DNA from: Capillidium heterosporum
Lineage: Eukaryota; Entomophthoromycota; Entomophthoromycetes; Entomophthorales; Capillidiaceae
DNA length: 64,000 bases
Direction of reading: 5' to 3'
Assembly: GCA_016630905.1 (NCBI GenBank)
Contig: WBMQ01000004.1
Coordinates: 1,240,001 to 1,304,000 of the forward strand
The notes under the pieces: model-generated
What the model was told of the DNA's origin: nothing
Databases searched by the model: none
Seen by the model: the letters and a program-made list of their open reading frames with translations, nothing else
Program-made: the position numbers and the translations under genes
Part shown: one piece after another, positions 1 through 10,125 of the stretch
Layout: the number at the start of each line of letters is the position of its first letter
How positions within the stretch are numbered: position 1 is the first letter of the stretch

Positions 1-1350
1 GTCATCTACGGCTCTACTATCGTTATCAACCATGTTGCTACTAACGGTGGTTACCTTCATTCCCACAAAAGCGACTACCCTGGAGGCAGTAAACGTAAGT
101 CTATTTTATAGAGTTTTTTATGTTTGTAAATGCTAATTATATTTTATTTTAGAGCAGCAAATTACGCTCTACCCTTTCCGCGACTCTAACAACTTATGGG
201 TTGTTGAAAAAGGATACTTTCCCGATCGTAACGCTACTGAGGAAGAAGATAATCAATATGTCAAGCATAACGATACCATCCGTTTACGTCATGTTACTAC
301 TGGTAGACGTCTCCACAGCCACAACGTCCGCCCTTCCTTTTCCGACAAAGATTATATCAATGAAGCCAGGTTATTTTTTCTCGATATAATATGCTAATCT
401 ATATACAGTGGATATTCATTCCCTGATTCGAATGATAACTTTAAACTAGAAATCATACGTGGTGACAGTCGTGATCCTGAATCGTCAACTCGGTTGATGT
501 CCATATACTCTAGATTCCGATTGGTACATATAGGAACCGGTTGCGTTCTTTACTCTCGTCCCCGTAAACTCCCTGACTGGGGTTTCAAGCAGCAGGAAGT
601 TATCTGTATCCGTGAAGGTATGAAGCCTCGTAGTGAATGGGTCATCGAGTCCAACGAAAGTGAAAAGCTTAAAGATAGTCCAATGGTCCATTACAGCAAA
701 CCTGGATTTTTATCAAAGTTCTTTGAGCTCAACCATAGGATGTGGACTAGCAATGCCGAACTTACCGCTTCCCACCCTTACGACTCTCGCCCCGATTCCT
801 GGCCCGTTCTTCGTCGAGGCATTGGGTTCTGGGGTAAGGCACATGCTCAGATCTACCTTATGGGCAATCCATTTGTCTGGTACCTGTCGACAGCTTTCCA
901 TCGTCTCCTTCATCGTCATTCAGATTGTGGCAACTATCCTTGAGAAGCGTAACATCTCCCTACCTTTGAACAGTAATAGTTTTTGCAGTTCTTTTACTAA
1001 CTAAGCTAGGTGTCCGTAACCAGTACTTTACTGTTGTAGGATTCTTCGTTGCTGGTTGGGCCTTACACTACTTCCCATTCTTCCTGATGAAGCGCCAGTT
1101 GTTCCTGCACCATTACTTCCCGGCTCTCTACTTTGCCATCATGGCCTTTGCCGCAACGGCTGATAGCTTGGTTCGCAGATTCCGACCTCAGGTTCGGTTT
1201 GCCTTTGCTCTCCTCCTTTCCTTCATTTCCATCTACATCTTCACCAAGTTCTCTGCTTTAGCTTATGGAGTTGAGTGGACTAAGAGTGGATGTAACTCTG
1301 CTAAATGGGGTAAGGACTGGGACTTTGAGTGTAGTCGTCCACGTAACTAG
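1..1350 (+). CDS. Protein O-mannosyltransferase (PMT family), 3' part
   Basis: An ER membrane enzyme that moves mannose from dolichyl-phosphate mannose to Ser/Thr of secretory proteins. The gene enters the window already open. The first exons encode a MIR-type segment (GGYLHSH, QQQITLYP, then a second LHSHNVRP block), followed by the conserved WPVLRRGIGFW and IYLMGNP motifs and C-terminal membrane helices ending in LHHYFPALYFAI. Introns lie at 95-152, 370-408 and 973-1009; the joins restore the PMT frame exactly. Near 896-901 the frame shifts by +1: after ...STAF the membrane segment continues only one base out (IVSFIVIQ). No splice site explains this, so it is a one-base insertion or a sequence error. 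The motifs look closer to PMT1/PMT4 than PMT2, but the subfamily is not certain. Stop is TAG at 1348. Confidence 0.9.
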
Positions 1351-2259
1351 TTGAAAAGCTGGTATATGTTCCTTTATTAAAAGCTATGGTTATCGGTTCT
1401 TAATCTATGGATTATATAGTTTCTGAAATTCCAATATAAGCAAATATTCAATGAAGGTTTATGAATTGTAGCTAAAAGGTAAAGACTGATACAATTTATT
1501 TCAACTTTCAAAGCACAACTAATGGCTTAATCATCTTACAACCTTCTATTTACATATTCTAATTTACGATATGTCGTTATATATACCATCAAAACTAAAA
1601 GGATGTTTTAAAGCAAGTGCTCCCAACTGATTATATAAATGGAAATAGCATGGCAATCGTCTTTTACAAGGATTTATATATTCTGCTTTGGAAAAATATT
1701 GCCATAAAAGAACAGATATGTATGTATCGCATCACTTGCCACTTCTCTAATCAATATAGTTCAATCTGCAAATATTTGGATCTCACAGCTTCCTTTTATC
1801 ATACTAGCTTGACAATAGCTTTGAAATAGCTTGATGATTTTACTGGAAATTTGCTTTCTATACTAAAGTTTATAAAGAATACTAGAGTAGCCTATATTCT
1901 GCAATATAATGCAAGATAATTATTATTATACTTCTAAATGGCATTAAGCACAAATGTACTTGTGCTTTCATAAAATGGATAAAGCTATATTAACGTAGTT
2001 ATGGCATTTCGAAAATTATATTTGTACTTCAAGTCGAAATTCACTGCAAGATGCTATGTGCTGACCTTGTACTCAGTAAATGATTTAAAAGCAAAATCGA
2101 TAATACTTTTAAGCAGTATAATTGAATGTAATATTAAGAAGACTAGATCCTTAAACTCTAAGAACAGTAAATAAGATAGCAATTGAAACTATTAATAGCT
2201 ACTTGGACATTAATAAAGGTTTACTATTATATAAATTGATGCTTAAGTGACTGGTATTA
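1351..2259. other. Intergenic, no gene seen
   Basis: Very AT-rich spacer between two convergent genes. A 70-codon open frame at 1617-1829 has no recognisable motif and looks like chance. No repeat or RNA gene was seen. Confidence 0.6.
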
Positions 2260-2718
2260 TCAAAACAACATATCTAAACAACAACAACAAAGTAGGCCGG
2301 AGCTCAACCCTATACAAAAAGTGCCTGAATCCGAGTTACCTCCTCGAGCAGGCTGGCTGCTATAGTTAGGTTGGTACTGCTGGTTAGAATAGTTGGGATG
2401 GGGTTGCGCATAGCTGGGTTGGGGTTGGTAACTGTTATTCAAGTTGGGGTTAGGTTGGTAGCTTTGATTTTGGGCTGGATATCCGTTGTTCACAGGTGGA
2501 TACCCGTTGCCTTGGGGTGGATATGCCATATTCTGTGGTTGATATCCCACATTCTGAGGTGGGTATGGGTTGGCTTGAGGAGGGTAGCTGCTGTAACCTA
2601 GAGAAAAATGCCTTAATATAAATATACCATCTACTTTACCTTGGTTGTTGACGGGTTGGTTGGTATTGAGTGTAGCTGAAGGGTAAGCTGGCGGCGCCTC
2701 GTTGTAGTTCTTGTCCAT
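2260..2718 (-). CDS. Small Pro/Tyr/Gln-rich protein with CYSTM-like cysteine tail
   Basis: The protein starts MDKNYNEAPPAYP and consists mostly of Y-P-P-Q / Y-Q-P repeats, ending in a short hydrophobic cysteine cluster (GLLCCCCLDMLF). That layout matches the CYSTM tail-anchored stress-tolerance proteins of fungi and plants, where the cysteine module sits at the membrane. A 42-nt in-frame intron (2598-2639) interrupts the N-terminal part, so the unspliced frame also stays open; splicing joins VNNQ to GYSSYPPQ. I chose the ATG at 2718 rather than the upstream in-frame start because it begins the typical low-complexity head. The stop is TGA. The role is inferred from the family only. Confidence 0.75.
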   Translation of the reverse strand: MDKNYNEAPPAYPSATLNTNQPVNNQGKVDGIFILRHFSLGYSSYPPQANPYPPQNVGYQPQNMAYPPQGNGYPPVNNGYPAQNQSYQPNPNLNNSYQPQPSYAQPHPNYSNQQYQPNYSSQPARGGNSDSGTFCIGLSSGLLCCCCLDMLF

Positions 2719-4132
2719 TTGGAAGAATAAATAAAATTGATAAACCGTTCCTAAGTCTCTGGAACTTTGAAATTTGGAATATTCTACTGTCAATTAAACT
2801 TATAAATTGAATTGAGGATCACTTTTTGGAGATTCCCACGAAATTCAGTTAACCATCCCTTTGGATCTGGGGGTGGTGGATAACAAATAGGAACAACATC
2901 CACAATAAATAATAACAAATAAAATAGTATGCCTTGTGGATTTATCTGGTAATACTTTTTCAGCCCCTTTATATATAGTTTAGATAACCTAAGGATGCAA
3001 ATGTGTGAATAAGGTACACTACGGTTATACTTTAAAAATATGCTAAAACATAATATGTAAGAGTGCCACTTTCTCAATAAAAGCCGATACCCTATTCTGT
3101 ATAAATGTAAGTGCAACAACCATACTAGATATATAAATGCCCCAGAATTTTGAAACAGTACTACATATAATAAAAATATATACTATCAAGAACCTTTAAT
3201 ATAAACTTCTACAAGAGGCTCTATCTCGATATCACTTGGACACTACCTTTTTATCGGACTAGAATCGATATCTCCATATCCGAAGACTAAAGTAAATTTC
3301 GAAAAGGCGAGAAATTTAAAGTTTGCTATAAATCATTAATTGGCATCAGCAATAATTTTAACCCAAATACAAAGAAATTAAATAATTTAAACAGGTCCAA
3401 AGTGGTTATGGTTAATAGGTGGATCGATCCTATCTTTGAACCTGGCATATGGGCAATTTTCGCAAAAAATCTTCATTACATGACCAAAGTCTGTTAACCT
3501 CATCCATTCTAGAACAAAAGTGAACAATCACCTTCTGTCTAAATATAAGAACTTTACTACTTCTAGACATCCAATTGCTGTTTTGCTATATTACTTTTTG
3601 AGGTCATTAGATAAAGGAATGTCCCTTTTGCTCGATCCTCGACACTACGTCAAGCATCAAACAAGATAGGCCTTCAGGTTACTTTCAGCTAGCTGTCACA
3701 TTGGACAAGTCATATAATTTTTATCAAGATATAGTAATATACTGTTGGCCATTCTGGCCATCTTATTGCAGTAGTAACTTTTTATAAGCTATCTAAAAAA
3801 GCAACTTTCAAATATAATGAAAATCTTTAAACATATACAAAGTACAACCTTCAATTTCAAGATTTTATAAGTTGGAAAATATCTAAATATATCGAAGATC
3901 TATATATTATTATAGGCAGTATTTAACACAACAATAACCATATGTAGGCCATAAGACTTGTTATAACCACTACTGCTTTTTAAATGTTGGTATAAAGCAA
4001 ATGTATCAAGCTGTTACTTGTATTCATTTAACTCACCATCTATATAGACCTGCCTAAAACTATCTTTTAAATAGCATATTTCTAATATGGGTAGGTTTTC
4101 AATATAAGGCTTATCTTTGGTTTAAACTTTAG
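2719..4132. other. Long upstream region of the first chitinase gene
   Basis: No convincing gene; the minus-strand frame at 2790-3119 lacks any family signature. From about 3430 onward the sequence matches the region upstream of the second chitinase (about 5975 onward), including shared blocks around tccattctagaa, gacactacg and gtcatatagtttttatca. It is therefore part of the duplicated unit and probably carries the shared promoter elements. Confidence 0.6.
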
Positions 4133-4139
4133 TATATAA
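4133..4139 (+). promoter_or_regulatory. TATA box of chitinase gene 1
   Basis: The sequence tatataa lies 36-42 bases before the ATG and is followed by a short leader that is almost identical in the second copy. Confidence 0.6.
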
Positions 4140-4174
4140 GGCAAGCAACCATCCTAACAAACTGAAAACAAAAA

Positions 4175-5614
4175 ATGGTCAACAAAACCTCGCTACTTAA
4201 GACGTTGGTATCAACTCTTGTACTTACATTGGTACCCCACACTCTAGCTTTGGATCTATCTTGCAACTCTAATCAAGTACACTACTGGGGTCAGAATTCG
4301 TACGGAGCCAGCCACTTGAACAACCCTGAGCTATGGGAAAAGGATTTGGAGAACTACTGCAACGACTATACTGTGGATGTTATCAACCTATCTTTTCTTA
4401 ATAACTTCAATGCCGGTACCGGATTGCCTGAAATCAATTTTGCTAATCACTGCGAAACTTTTTTCACTGATCCTGAAGCCTCCAAGCTTCGAAACTGCCC
4501 CAAGATCGGACAAGATATCAAGTACTGTCAGTCCAAGGGCAAGACTATAATTCTATCTCTTGGCGGTGCCATCGCCAGCACCGGATTTTCAAGCCAGCAA
4601 GCTGCATCTGAATTTGCCGACACCATCTGGAACATGTTCATGGCCGGTACTCACAAATACCGACCCTTCAGCGATGCTGTAGTCAATGGTATCGATCTGG
4701 ATTTGGAGAGTGGTAGCCAAGCCAATTATGACGCCTTTTTAGCTCGCCTCCAGCAGAATTTTGTTTCCGATCCCCAAAAACGCAAATACTATGTCACGGC
4801 TGCCCCCCAATGTGTTTTCCCCGACAGTAACCTCCAGACTATCATGGAAACTGGTTACCTCGATTTCATCAACATCCAGTTCTATAACAACTGGTGCGGT
4901 GTCCAGAACTATGACAACATCTGGGCGTGGAACTGGAACGACTGGGATACCTGGGCCAAGACAAAATCTTTCAACAAGAACGTCAAACTTTACCTCGGCG
5001 TACCAGCCTCCCAATCGGCTGCTGGAACTGGTTACATCTCGCAAGCGGCCCTTACTCGAATCATCGGGGATCTTAGAAAGAACTATACTACTTTCGGTGG
5101 TGTCATGATGTGGGATGCTTCCCAATCCGAGAATAACGTATCCGGAGGTGAAACCTACGGTAAAGCGATCAAAGACTTTTTAAATTCGGGTAGTAACTGC
5201 TCCAGTACAAACCCACCTTCTTCAGCAACCCCTATCCCAACTAGTACTAGCGTCGCTTCATCGGTCCCTTCAAGTTCCACTTCTATCTCATCAATCAAAT
5301 CAAGCTCCACTTCTATCTCATCAATCAAATCAAGCTCCACTTCCATTTCGTCAATCTCGTCAAGCTCCCCCATATCATCAGTATCATCGAGTATTTCCGT
5401 TTCATCAACCTCGCTACCTCCAACTCCAACCGGATGCCCAGTCAATGGTCAGCCTTGTAGTGGTGGTCCTGTATGTAACGGTGCCGACTTTATCGTATGT
5501 GATCAAGGTAAGTGGGTCGTACGCACCTGCACTTCTGGAACTGTATGTGCTAAACAGAATGGCTCCGTATACTGTGACTGGCCCGGCAATAACCCTGTAC
5601 AGCCTTGTACCTAA
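4175..5614 (+). CDS. Secreted GH18 chitinase (class III type) with CBM19
   Basis: Predicted 479-residue extracellular chitinase cutting beta-1,4-GlcNAc chains, probably in wall remodelling. An N-terminal signal peptide (about residues 1-25, ending TLALDLSC) leads into a GH18 barrel with the SLGG motif near 128-131, the catalytic stretch NGIDLDLE at 171-178 (Glu178 the acid/base) and GGVMMWDAS near the end of the barrel. A Ser/Thr-rich linker (about 345-415) follows, then a Cys-rich CBM19 domain (about 424-474; CPVNGQPCSGGPVC, YCDWP). The first Asp of the usual DxxDxDxE signature is Asn here, as in the neighbouring paralog. No intron. The TAA stop directly after CBM19 matches the paralog. Confidence 0.93.
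   Translation: MVNKTSLLKTLVSTLVLTLVPHTLALDLSCNSNQVHYWGQNSYGASHLNNPELWEKDLENYCNDYTVDVINLSFLNNFNAGTGLPEINFANHCETFFTDPEASKLRNCPKIGQDIKYCQSKGKTIILSLGGAIASTGFSSQQAASEFADTIWNMFMAGTHKYRPFSDAVVNGIDLDLESGSQANYDAFLARLQQNFVSDPQKRKYYVTAAPQCVFPDSNLQTIMETGYLDFINIQFYNNWCGVQNYDNIWAWNWNDWDTWAKTKSFNKNVKLYLGVPASQSAAGTGYISQAALTRIIGDLRKNYTTFGGVMMWDASQSENNVSGGETYGKAIKDFLNSGSNCSSTNPPSSATPIPTSTSVASSVPSSSTSISSIKSSSTSISSIKSSSTSISSISSSSPISSVSSSISVSSTSLPPTPTGCPVNGQPCSGGPVCNGADFIVCDQGKWVVRTCTSGTVCAKQNGSVYCDWPGNNPVQPCT
5270..5380 (+). repeat. 30-bp minisatellite in the chitinase linker
   Basis: Three near-identical 30-bp units (starting at 5270, 5300, 5330) encode SSSTSISSIK repeats, with a degenerate fourth. The second chitinase lacks this array and has a different Thr/Ser linker, so the expansion is specific to copy 1. 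Confidence 0.8.
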
Positions 5615-6668
5615 TCTACTAAAGTCTACAGTAAAGCCTCATATATTTTATTTCACTATCAATTGATAAAATAGTTGATTATAATTTTAACTGTCTTCAA
5701 ATAAAATATGTTAATTAAAGCCTGATGAAACTTTTCTAGCAAATAAATAAACACATACTTCTAGACCTGGATTTTTTATAACGCCACTTACAATGTTACC
5801 AAGATAATTTATTACAAGTCAATAAAGAGGGAATATATGTTTGAAAGAATAGGAGGATGGATTTATGGTAGACCATTGGCTGGAACTACTATATCTTAAA
5901 ACTGAATGCAAAGAAGCCAAACTAGTTGAACAGGTCAATCGTGGCTTTGACTACTATGTGAAGCGATCACAACTTTCAATCTGGTGTATGTGTAGCTTTT
6001 TCGCTAAAAACTATTGTAACATGATACAATTATTTTACCCTTTGTCCATTCTAGAATGGCAGCATATTGCTACTTTTTCCCCTACATATAGGAGTCTTTA
6101 CTGAATCTATATTTTCGGCTACTAGTTCAGCTAAATTGCTTTTTGGAAGCATCAAAGGAATGCCCCTTAAATCCAGCCCTTGACACTACGCCAAATTTCA
6201 AACAGGGATAGAACTCACGGGTGGTTTCGTTTATATATCACGTTGAACAGGTCATATAGTTTTTATCAAAATGCAGTGATATACTGTTGGTTATCTTGAA
6301 GGTGTTTTACACCACTAGAGTTCTATTACTAAAATACTATATAGAGCAGCATTTAAATATACTAAAAGATTTAATATATATAAAATGAAAACTTAATTTC
6401 AAATGGCAAATGAATATCAAAATACCTGTATATATGAAAGACTCACATACTCTTATATGAGGTTTGAATACTGGATATACCATATGCATACCATAGGACT
6501 ACCTACAATCTTTAACTTGTTTTAAATATTAGGAAGTCATACCAAGTTCTTGCTGATATTCAATAAACTTGTTATCTTTCCATATATGGCATAGGGCCGT
6601 CTTTTAGATGCTATTTTTCTAATATAGGTAGTATTGTAAAAGAAAGTTTACTCTGGCTCAAATTACAG
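5615..6668. other. Spacer and promoter region of the second chitinase
   Basis: The first ~350 bases hold no feature I can support. From about 5975 the sequence aligns with the region upstream of the first chitinase. The 79-codon frame at 5865-6104 overlaps this promoter homology and is not regarded as a gene. Confidence 0.6.
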
Positions 6669-6676
6669 TATATAAA
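6669..6676 (+). promoter_or_regulatory. TATA box of chitinase gene 2
   Basis: The sequence tatataaa lies 36-43 bases before the ATG at 6712, in the same position as in copy 1. Confidence 0.6.
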
Positions 6677-6711
6677 GCTGGCAACCATCCTAACAAACTG
6701 AAAATTAAAAA

Positions 6712-8094
6712 ATGCTCGGCAAAGCCTCACTACTTAAAACGCTAGTATCAACCCTTGTGCTCGCATTAGTACCCCGCACTCTAGCCTTGGATCTATCTTG
6801 CAATTCCAACCAGGTACACTACTGGGGTCAGAATTCGTACGGAGCCAGCCACTTGAACAATCCTGAGCTATGGGAGAAGGATCTTGAAAATTACTGTAAC
6901 GACGATACTGTTGAAGTCATCAACTTGTCTTTCCTCAACATCTTCAACGCTGGCGCCGGATTACCAGAGATCAACTTTGCCAACCATTGTGAAACCTTCT
7001 TCACCGACCCAGAAGCCTCTAAACTTCGAAACTGCCCCAAAATCGGACAAGACATCAAGTACTGCCAGTCCAAGGGCAAGACCCTGATTCTATCCCTTGG
7101 TGGTGCCATCGCCAGAACCGAAATACCTAGCCAACAGGCCGCAATTAACTTTGCTGATACCATTTGGAATATGTTCATGGCTGGCACCCACAAGTACAGA
7201 CCTTTTGGCGATGCCGTCGTCAACGGTATTGATCTTGATCTGGAGGGTGGCAGCCAGGCCAACTATGACACCTTCCTAGCTCGTCTCCAACAAAACTTTG
7301 CCTCTGATCCCCAGAAGCGCAAGTACTTTGTCACGGCTGCCCCCCAATGTGAGTTCCCTGATCGTAACTTGCAGACCATCATGGAATCCGGTCATCTCGA
7401 CTTCATCAACATCCAGTTCTACAACAACTGGTGTGGCGTCCAGAACTACGACAACATTTGGGCTTGGAACTGGCCAGCCTGGGACACCTGGGTCAAGACC
7501 AAGTCCTTCAACAAAAATGCCAAGCTCTATCTTGGAGTCCCTGCTGCACAATCCGCTGCTGGAACTGGCTACATCTCGCAGGCCGCTCTACAGAGGATCA
7601 TTGGCGATTTGCGGAAAAACTACACTACTTTTGGCGGCGTCATGATGTGGGATTCCTCCCAGTCCGAACACAACATTTCTGGAGGCAAGACTTACGGCAA
7701 AGCGATCAAAGACTTTTTGATTTCAGGAGGAAACTGCTCCGGTACCAACCCACCATCGTCGACTACCTCTGTCCCAACTAGCACCGATAAACCTACTTCT
7801 GTTCCATCCAGTACGACTGTTACATCAACTACCCCATCAAGTTCTACCTCTGTTTCAACAAAACCTTCGAGTACCTCTGTCACATCGACTTCGAAGCCTC
7901 CAACTCCTACCGGATGCCCAGTCAACGGCCAACCTTGTAGTGGTGGCCCCGTATGTAACGGTACTGACTTCATCGTTTGTGACAATGGCAAGTGGGTTGT
8001 ACGTACCTGTCCTGGTGGAACTGTTTGCGCTAAACAGAATGGGTCGGTATACTGTGACTGGCCCGGTGCTAACCCTGTACAACCTTGTACCTAA
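6712..8094 (+). CDS. Secreted GH18 chitinase with CBM19, tandem paralog
   Basis: A 460-residue paralog of the upstream chitinase. It has the same signal peptide, GH18 barrel, NGIDLDLE catalytic stretch (again Asn at the first acidic position, with catalytic Glu retained), GGVMMWDSS, and CBM19 tail ending WPGANPVQPCT. It differs mainly in the linker, which is Thr/Pro/Ser-rich without the 30-bp array, and at scattered surface positions such as ARTEIPSQQ. Intronless, with a TAA stop. Both copies look functional; the intact frames and matching catalytic residues argue against decay of either. Confidence 0.93.
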   Translation: MLGKASLLKTLVSTLVLALVPRTLALDLSCNSNQVHYWGQNSYGASHLNNPELWEKDLENYCNDDTVEVINLSFLNIFNAGAGLPEINFANHCETFFTDPEASKLRNCPKIGQDIKYCQSKGKTLILSLGGAIARTEIPSQQAAINFADTIWNMFMAGTHKYRPFGDAVVNGIDLDLEGGSQANYDTFLARLQQNFASDPQKRKYFVTAAPQCEFPDRNLQTIMESGHLDFINIQFYNNWCGVQNYDNIWAWNWPAWDTWVKTKSFNKNAKLYLGVPAAQSAAGTGYISQAALQRIIGDLRKNYTTFGGVMMWDSSQSEHNISGGKTYGKAIKDFLISGGNCSGTNPPSSTTSVPTSTDKPTSVPSSTTVTSTTPSSSTSVSTKPSSTSVTSTSKPPTPTGCPVNGQPCSGGPVCNGTDFIVCDNGKWVVRTCPGGTVCAKQNGSVYCDWPGANPVQPCT

Positions 8095-8770
8095 TCTTCT
8101 ATAATTTACAGTAAAAATATATCTACTTTATTTGGCTTATGATGAATTGTTGTATCCTCAAAATGAACTTTTTTATAAGCAAAAGGTTACACTAAATGAA
8201 AAGCTTTTATAAGTAGATACATACATAGTATCACGATAGTATATCTATTGGTATTTAGGATGTAAAAGTAGTTCTTCATATATAGATATAAGAATACTTG
8301 TTTTAACTAGACATTTAAGGATGAATGCTAGATACTCCAGCACACCTAACATAGTCTTATAGTTGTTGATTTATATTCTATAGGTATATTATATTTTCAT
8401 ACTTAATGTTTCTATATGCTTAAAAAGATGTAACCTTGCCAAATTAGAGATGGATAGGAAGATGTATTTTCAAATTCCAAATAAATCACATCATAATTAA
8501 AAGTTATAAATAGGCTTAGGGCAATTAATATGGAATTTGGTATTTTATCTATCTTTTACAATTTAATTTTGGTGCAATTTTTCCTCGATTCTATTAGCTT
8601 TTATTGGTTCAAATGGAATTAAGTGATGTAACCTTAGATTTCAATTGCCCTATTGGATTTTTCCCTGTTGAAAGGCTGATATCTTATTCAGCCAAGAGAA
8701 CACAGGTGTTGGGATATACTTTCAGTTGCATACTAAAGAGGTTGTTGAATTTTAGATTAACTTACAAATA
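8095..8770. other. Intergenic, no gene seen
   Basis: AT-rich spacer between the chitinase and the ankyrin gene. No open frame with a recognisable motif and no repeat was found. Confidence 0.6.
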
Positions 8771-9395
8771 ATGTCAAGTGAAGGAGCATCATCAGGTAAC
8801 TTTGCTCGAAATGTATTTGCTATTAACATAAGCTAAGGTGAACGATTATTGGCAGCTTGCCGTTCCGGTTCAAAAGAGCAGCTGGTTGAGGTATTCGATG
8901 AGGACAGTCAAATAGATGTCAACGTAACCGATGCCGTTGGTAACACCCCCCTTCATCTAGCGTAAAGCGTTTCGTAAATTTATTTTAATTTTTTAAATAG
9001 TGCCCAGAGTGGTGCTTCCGACTGTATCAACTACCTTTTAGAAATAGAAACGATTAAAGTCAACGTAAAGAACCGTATGGATTCCAATACTCCACTGCAC
9101 TTGGTGATCCTCAATATCGAAAAATTCGAGTCTTTAGAAGATGCCGAAGAAGTCGTACACAGCCTTTTGGAAAATGGTGCCGACCCCAAGCTTACCAACA
9201 AGAATGGAAGTAAACCTATCCAACTTTTGCCACAGGAGGAAGCTTACAAGCCAATCCAAAACTTATTAATTTCAGCAGCTTCGTCTATAAACATTGTAAG
9301 ATATTTATATTGGTTTTAAATTTGTATTTACAGTTTTTTAGGATGTAGAACTAGAAGAGGACGATAGTGAGGATGAAGGTGCTTCCAGTGATTAA
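8771..9395 (+). CDS. Small ankyrin-repeat protein
   Basis: A 165-residue soluble protein in four exons (introns 8796-8837, 8962-9000, 9296-9341). The spliced product starts MSSEGASSGERLLAACRSG and holds ankyrin repeats marked by DAVGNTPLHLA, then MDSNTPLHLVI, then ENGADPKLTNKNGSKP, closing with an acidic tail (DVELEEDDSEDEGASSD). Length and layout resemble the small fungal ankyrin proteins of the yeast YGL242C type, whose function is unclear; a protein-binding role is inferred. All introns join in frame and there is no damage. It ends tail-to-tail with the TMEM14 gene, 121 bases away. Confidence 0.88.
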
Positions 9396-9516
9396 AGATT
9401 TTCTAGTGTTTATATTATATTTTACTTTAGGACTGTTTTCATATAAATTTCATTTACAGCAATGAATTTGAACTAAATACATTAAGTAAATTCTTAAAGA
9501 AAGCTTGTCAAGTTTA

Positions 9517-9943
9517 TTAATTGTAAAGGATATATCCGTAGCGGACAGTCATAATAAAGCTATTTAAAATTAGTACGGCTTTAAAATATATCTACCTTAA
9601 GACAGAAATAAGTCCAGCTGGCATAAACTTAAAGCTTTTGGTGTAGCGCATTCCCATGACTACCAACAATAAAGCACTAATACCTAAATCGATATAAGCT
9701 AAGTTACCAAAACTACCAATATATACCTAAGGCCAAACGAACGTCTTTGGGGTTGTTTGATACGCGATTAGCAGCATAGGCTAACAAGCTTCCAAATGTC
9801 AACCCTGAAATTAGAGAAGCAGTACTTCCTACCCATATGTTTAAAATCCAAAGTATTGCACAAATAAAGTTACCTGCTTTGAAATAGCCTATAGCACCTC
9901 CTAGCAGTACCGTAAAAGCGTATGCGAAACCTAAATAATCCAT
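9517..9943 (-). CDS. TMEM14-family mitochondrial membrane protein
   Basis: A 100-residue, four-helix membrane protein in four exons (introns 9829-9873, 9684-9726, 9560-9595). The spliced sequence reads MDYLGFAYAFTVLLGGAIGY, then KAGSTASLISGLTFG, NPKDVRLALGISALLL, and MGMRYTKSFKFMPAGLIS, ending in SFIMTVRYGYILYN. These are the TMEM14 hallmarks (GG..GY.KAGS, MG.R, K.MPAGL). I chose the ATG at 9943; an upstream in-frame ATG at 9991 would add 16 residues not typical of the family. The last exon is easily missed because the unspliced frame stops at TAG inside the third intron. Family members act in the mitochondrial inner membrane (haem or fatty-acid transport has been proposed); the substrate cannot be told here. 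Confidence 0.9.
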
Positions 9944-10125
9944 TTGCTTTGGTTGTTGATATAAAACTGAACCTTGAAGAAATTGGATCATTGCTGTTAA
10001 ACTCTCAGACTATACGTCATTTTGCAACTTAGCTTCAGCCCAAACTTTTTTGAATTGGCCACATTTTATAAACATTTCCTTTTCAGTAAACCATTTGAAG
10101 CCGACAATAACAGAGATAGTAAAAG

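Larger units (their letters stand above)
3430..8094 (+). repeat. Tandem segmental duplication carrying two chitinase genes
   Basis: Unit 1 spans about 3430-5614 and unit 2 about 5975-8094. Each has roughly 0.7 kb of promoter, a TATA box, a near-identical 5' leader (accatcctaacaaactgaaa) and a GH18-CBM19 chitinase gene. Coding identity is high at the protein level but many silent third positions differ, and the promoters have diverged more, so this is not a very recent copy. The left edge is approximate. Confidence 0.8.

Noticed and set aside
4739-5445. Minus-strand open frames inside the chitinase genes
   Set aside because: Shadows of GC-richer coding sequence; low-complexity acidic or basic products with no motif.
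9592-9600. TMEM14 ending early at TAG
   Set aside because: A 36-nt intron removes the stop and adds the normal last helix.
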